DNA of 13,814 nt from Chloroflexota bacterium. Lineage in GTDB: Bacteria > Chloroflexota > Ktedonobacteria > Ktedonobacterales > Ktedonobacteraceae. The stretch lies in the NCBI GenBank assembly GCA_902810755.1, contig CADDYT010000159.1, positions 1 to 13,814 on the forward strand. Direction: 5' to 3'. Shown in pieces: positions 12,323 to 13,814 of this stretch (position 1 is its first letter; every line of letters begins with the position of its first letter). The notes under the pieces are model-generated. The model was given only the letters and a program-made list of their open reading frames with translations. It searched no databases and was not told where the DNA came from. Made by a program: the position numbers and the translations under genes.

Positions 12323-12351
12323 AGTATACATCGCTTACCAGCCGATGTCAA
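12323..12351 (-). promoter_or_regulatory. Strong housekeeping promoter of the rpoB operon
   Basis: On the minus strand TTGACA (12346-12351, perfect consensus) and TATACT (12323-12328, five of six) are separated by exactly 17 nt. Upstream is an A-rich stretch with AAAAAAG and an AT-rich inverted repeat ATATT-AC-AATAT (12365-12376), resembling an UP element. Transcription should begin near 12316. This is the best promoter in the window and the natural driver of rpoB-rpoC-rpsL-rpsG-fusA-tuf. Confidence 0.85.
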
Positions 12352-12439
12352 TACTTTTTTCGAGATATTACAATATTCCTATCCTGAAGACACTGATTCA
12401 CATACTACAACGCCTGTGCGCTCTTTATTATTCCCGTCA

Positions 12440-12513
12440 TGAAGCATTCCGCCAACATTTATTGCAGGGGTGGCGTCCGCCACCCCTGCAATAAATGTTG
12501 GCGGAATGCTTCA
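12440..12513. repeat. Perfect 74-bp palindrome (36-bp arms)
   Basis: The left arm (12440-12475, starting TGAAGCATTCCGCCAACATT) is the exact reverse complement of the right arm (12478-12513), with only TC between them. The tip is GGC-GTCC-GCC if a 4-nt loop is allowed. Outside the arms GTC and GAC pair after a single bulged base. It begins 2 nt after the dodecin stop codon and ends about 90 nt before the rpoB promoter -35 box. No T tract follows on either strand. It may stop or stabilise the dodecin transcript, but the perfect arms suggest a dispersed palindromic (MITE- or REP-like) element. I see no target-site duplication. Confidence 0.9.
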
Positions 12514-12515
12514 GA

Positions 12516-12731
12516 CTAACTACCGCCCTCGTACTTGAACGAAAGCTCCACCTTCACCCGGTAGGTCAGCGGCTTGCCAGGCTCGATGTGGATGTCTTGC
12601 TCCACCACGCGAGCCACGCGCAGGTCGCGCAAGGTCTGCGAGGCGCGCTCGATAGCGGCGGCGGCTGCCCTGTCCCAGGACTCGTTACTGGTACCCACCA
12701 GCGAGATCACCTTGTAAACACTCTCTTCCAC
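12516..12731 (-). CDS. Dodecin-family protein (GTG start)
   Basis: Dodecins are about 70-residue proteins that assemble into hollow dodecamers and often bind flavin. The 71-residue product reads VYKVISLVGTSNESWDRAAA, ASQTLRDLRVARVVEQDIHI, then YRVKVELSFKYEGGS: the beta1-helix-beta2-beta3 pattern of the family. The start is GTG at 12729-12731 behind AAGGAG at 6 nt; an in-frame extension to 12791 lacks family sequence. The Trp that stacks on flavin in the classical proteins (LRWFEV context) is replaced here (LRVARV), while a Trp occurs earlier in SNESWDRA. Flavin binding is therefore uncertain. It has its own promoter directly upstream. Confidence 0.88.
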   Translation of the reverse strand: MEESVYKVISLVGTSNESWDRAAAAAIERASQTLRDLRVARVVEQDIHIEPGKPLTYRVKVELSFKYEGGS

Positions 12732-12805
12732 GCTGTTCTCCTTATCCCGAGGTGTCAATGCCCGTGTACAGTACCGCGCTACGAGATTCAAAATACATCA
12801 CTCTC

Positions 12806-12835
12806 ATTATAAGTCGCTCTGTGAGAGAAAGGCAA
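12806..12835 (-). promoter_or_regulatory. Promoter of the dodecin gene
   Basis: On the minus strand TATAAT (12806-12811, perfect) lies 18 nt after TTGCCT (12830-12835, four of six matches to TTGACA). The -35 box begins 3 nt past the stop codon of the upstream membrane-protein gene. The expected start near 12799 leaves a leader of about 68 nt, so the dodecin is likely transcribed separately. Confidence 0.7.
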
Positions 12836-12838
12836 CAC

Positions 12839-13681
12839 TCACCCCACCAGCGTATAGTTCTCAGCCTCCCCGGCCTCTTCCAGTGCGGCGTCGATCTCTT
12901 CGCCCAGGTGCGGGTTCCAGGGGCGGTGCGCGTCGAGCCACTGCTCGCGCAGCAGGGAAAGCAGGGAACGCCGATCGCCCGGCTGCAACAGGTCAAGGTC
13001 GATCAGCGATTCCGGTCGGTTGGGAGAGATCACGGTGAGAACGAAATCGTCGATCATCAACGTGGTCTGCGCGGAAAGGTCGTAGGTGCAGGCCGCGCCG
13101 AGATTGCGACAGAACGAGATGCCGCCGACCCAGCCGATAATGACAAACGAGCCGCTAATGGCCGTCAGGATCAGCCCCGGAATGGCCAGCGCAAGGGCGG
13201 CCAGGGTGGCGAAAACGACCAGCGCGGGATGCGGCAGGTGCAGTGTCCAGCCGGGCAGACTCAGAGGCAACAGCCCCACGACAGCCGCGCCCATACACGC
13301 CATCGCCGTGCCAACCATCCAGAAAACGCTGGCCAGATTCTTCGCCGAGAGGTCGCGCACGGTCAATTCCCTCTGCCCTGTGACCTCTACCATGCCCAGG
13401 CGAGCGCCGACACGCAGGGCGTAGAGGAAACGCGCCACCAGCACGCAGCCACCCAGCGCGATGGCCGCCAGCGACCAGCACAGCGCCACCAGCAAATCCT
13501 GCCATTTGAGATAGAGCGTGAAGGTATGCGCATAGGTTCCGGCAAAGCGAGCGCCCAGCCAGGCAAGAAGGATAGCGCACGTCAGGTACGCGCCCAGCAA
13601 CAACCACGCGAGCAGCCGCGTGCGCGCATAAGCGGCATGCCCGGGATAAAATACCGACCTGCAGGACAATGTTTCGACCAT
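12839..13681 (-). CDS. Membrane protein of unknown function
   Basis: I do not recognise this 280-residue protein. Hydrophobic segments at about residues 23-44, 62-87, 117-141 and 152-176, the last possibly continuing to 191 as a fifth, mark an integral membrane protein. The loops are short and the C-terminal tail is soluble and acidic, about 90 residues long, containing MIDDFVLTVISPNRPESLID and ending EEAGEAENYTLVG. No catalytic or transporter motif stands out. I start it at ATG 13679-13681, with a weak AGGTG about 6 nt upstream; GTG at 13690 would add three residues. Codon use (GC-rich third positions) fits a real gene, and the same frame is open throughout. The dodecin lies 107 nt downstream under its own promoter, so a functional link is not implied. 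Confidence 0.75.
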   Translation of the reverse strand: MVETLSCRSVFYPGHAAYARTRLLAWLLLGAYLTCAILLAWLGARFAGTYAHTFTLYLKWQDLLVALCWSLAAIALGGCVLVARFLYALRVGARLGMVEVTGQRELTVRDLSAKNLASVFWMVGTAMACMGAAVVGLLPLSLPGWTLHLPHPALVVFATLAALALAIPGLILTAISGSFVIIGWVGGISFCRNLGAACTYDLSAQTTLMIDDFVLTVISPNRPESLIDLDLLQPGDRRSLLSLLREQWLDAHRPWNPHLGEEIDAALEEAGEAENYTLVG

Positions 13682-13814
13682 ACACTCCACCTGCCCTGAA
13701 TATGCGTACTACAAACAGAGAAAATATGTCTGACCGGAAACCATCCCTTTCCATTCACAATTCCATTACGAGCAACCCCCCGGCCTCAGTTACATTTTTC
13801 GGTACCAATCCCCC
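13682..13814. other. Window end with no identifiable gene
   Basis: These 133 bases upstream of the membrane-protein gene contain no supportable coding region on either strand and no clear promoter. AT-rich pieces such as CATATTTTC on the minus strand lack a matching -35 box. Confidence 0.4.

Noticed and set aside
12440..12513. Classical transposon with inverted ends
   Set aside because: The palindrome has no internal gene and no flanking direct duplication, so I call it only a palindromic repeat.
12732..12760. A second TTGACA on the minus strand just before the dodecin
   Set aside because: No -10-like hexamer occurs 16-18 nt downstream; the spacer would run into the GTG start. The upstream TATAAT promoter fits better.
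12752..13699. A 315-codon open frame on the plus strand opposite the membrane protein
   Set aside because: The translation is Gln/Arg-rich without hydrophobic core or motif, while the minus-strand frame gives coherent membrane segments.

Overview
This window carries core information-processing genes of a bacterium, all on the minus strand. The gene order, read 5'->3' on that strand from high to low coordinates, is: an unrecognised membrane protein, a dodecin-family protein, rpoB, rpoC, rpsL, rpsG, fusA and the first 41 codons of tuf. The proteins look like Chloroflexota. RpoB and RpoC lack the large enterobacterial inserts. RpoC has a long coiled-coil-rich insertion in the clamp. S12 has the longer Gram-positive-like loop plus a basic, alanine-rich tail. 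My best guess is a Ktedonobacteria-like member, from overall resemblance only; no database search was possible.

Region by region: positions 13682-13814 hold no gene that I can support. A 280-residue protein with four or five membrane segments (12839-13681) is followed by a separate promoter and a 71-residue dodecin with a GTG start (12516-12731). Directly behind the dodecin stop codon lies a perfect 74-bp palindrome (36-bp arms, 12440-12513). Next comes a textbook housekeeping promoter (TTGACA, 17 nt, TATACT; 12323-12351) that should drive the RNA polymerase/str operon. Between it and rpoB is an unusually long untranslated leader of about 635 nt. The leader holds several hairpins and one intrinsic-terminator-like hairpin (11834-11874), a candidate attenuator.

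The operon then runs rpoB (8185-11679), rpoC (3760-8103), rpsL (3202-3654), rpsG (2462-2932), fusA (377-2452) and tuf (<1-125). It joins the beta and beta' subunits of RNA polymerase to ribosomal proteins S12 and S7 and elongation factors EF-G and EF-Tu, so transcription and translation machinery would be co-expressed. rplK/A/J/L, often found upstream of rpoB, are not here. Four of the five intergenic gaps contain inverted repeats: 9 bp between rpoB and rpoC, 12 bp between rpoC and rpsL, several short ones in the 269-nt rpsL-rpsG gap, and a terminator-like hairpin with seven T's between fusA and tuf. Only rpsG-fusA is tight (9 nt); fusA has no visible Shine-Dalgarno there and is probably translationally coupled. 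rpsL and rpsG are best read as starting at TTG codons behind strong Shine-Dalgarno sequences.

I see no mobile gene, CRISPR array, defence system or obviously new multi-gene system. The most interesting content is non-coding: the palindrome, the long rpoB leader with its candidate attenuator, and the set of intercistronic hairpins.
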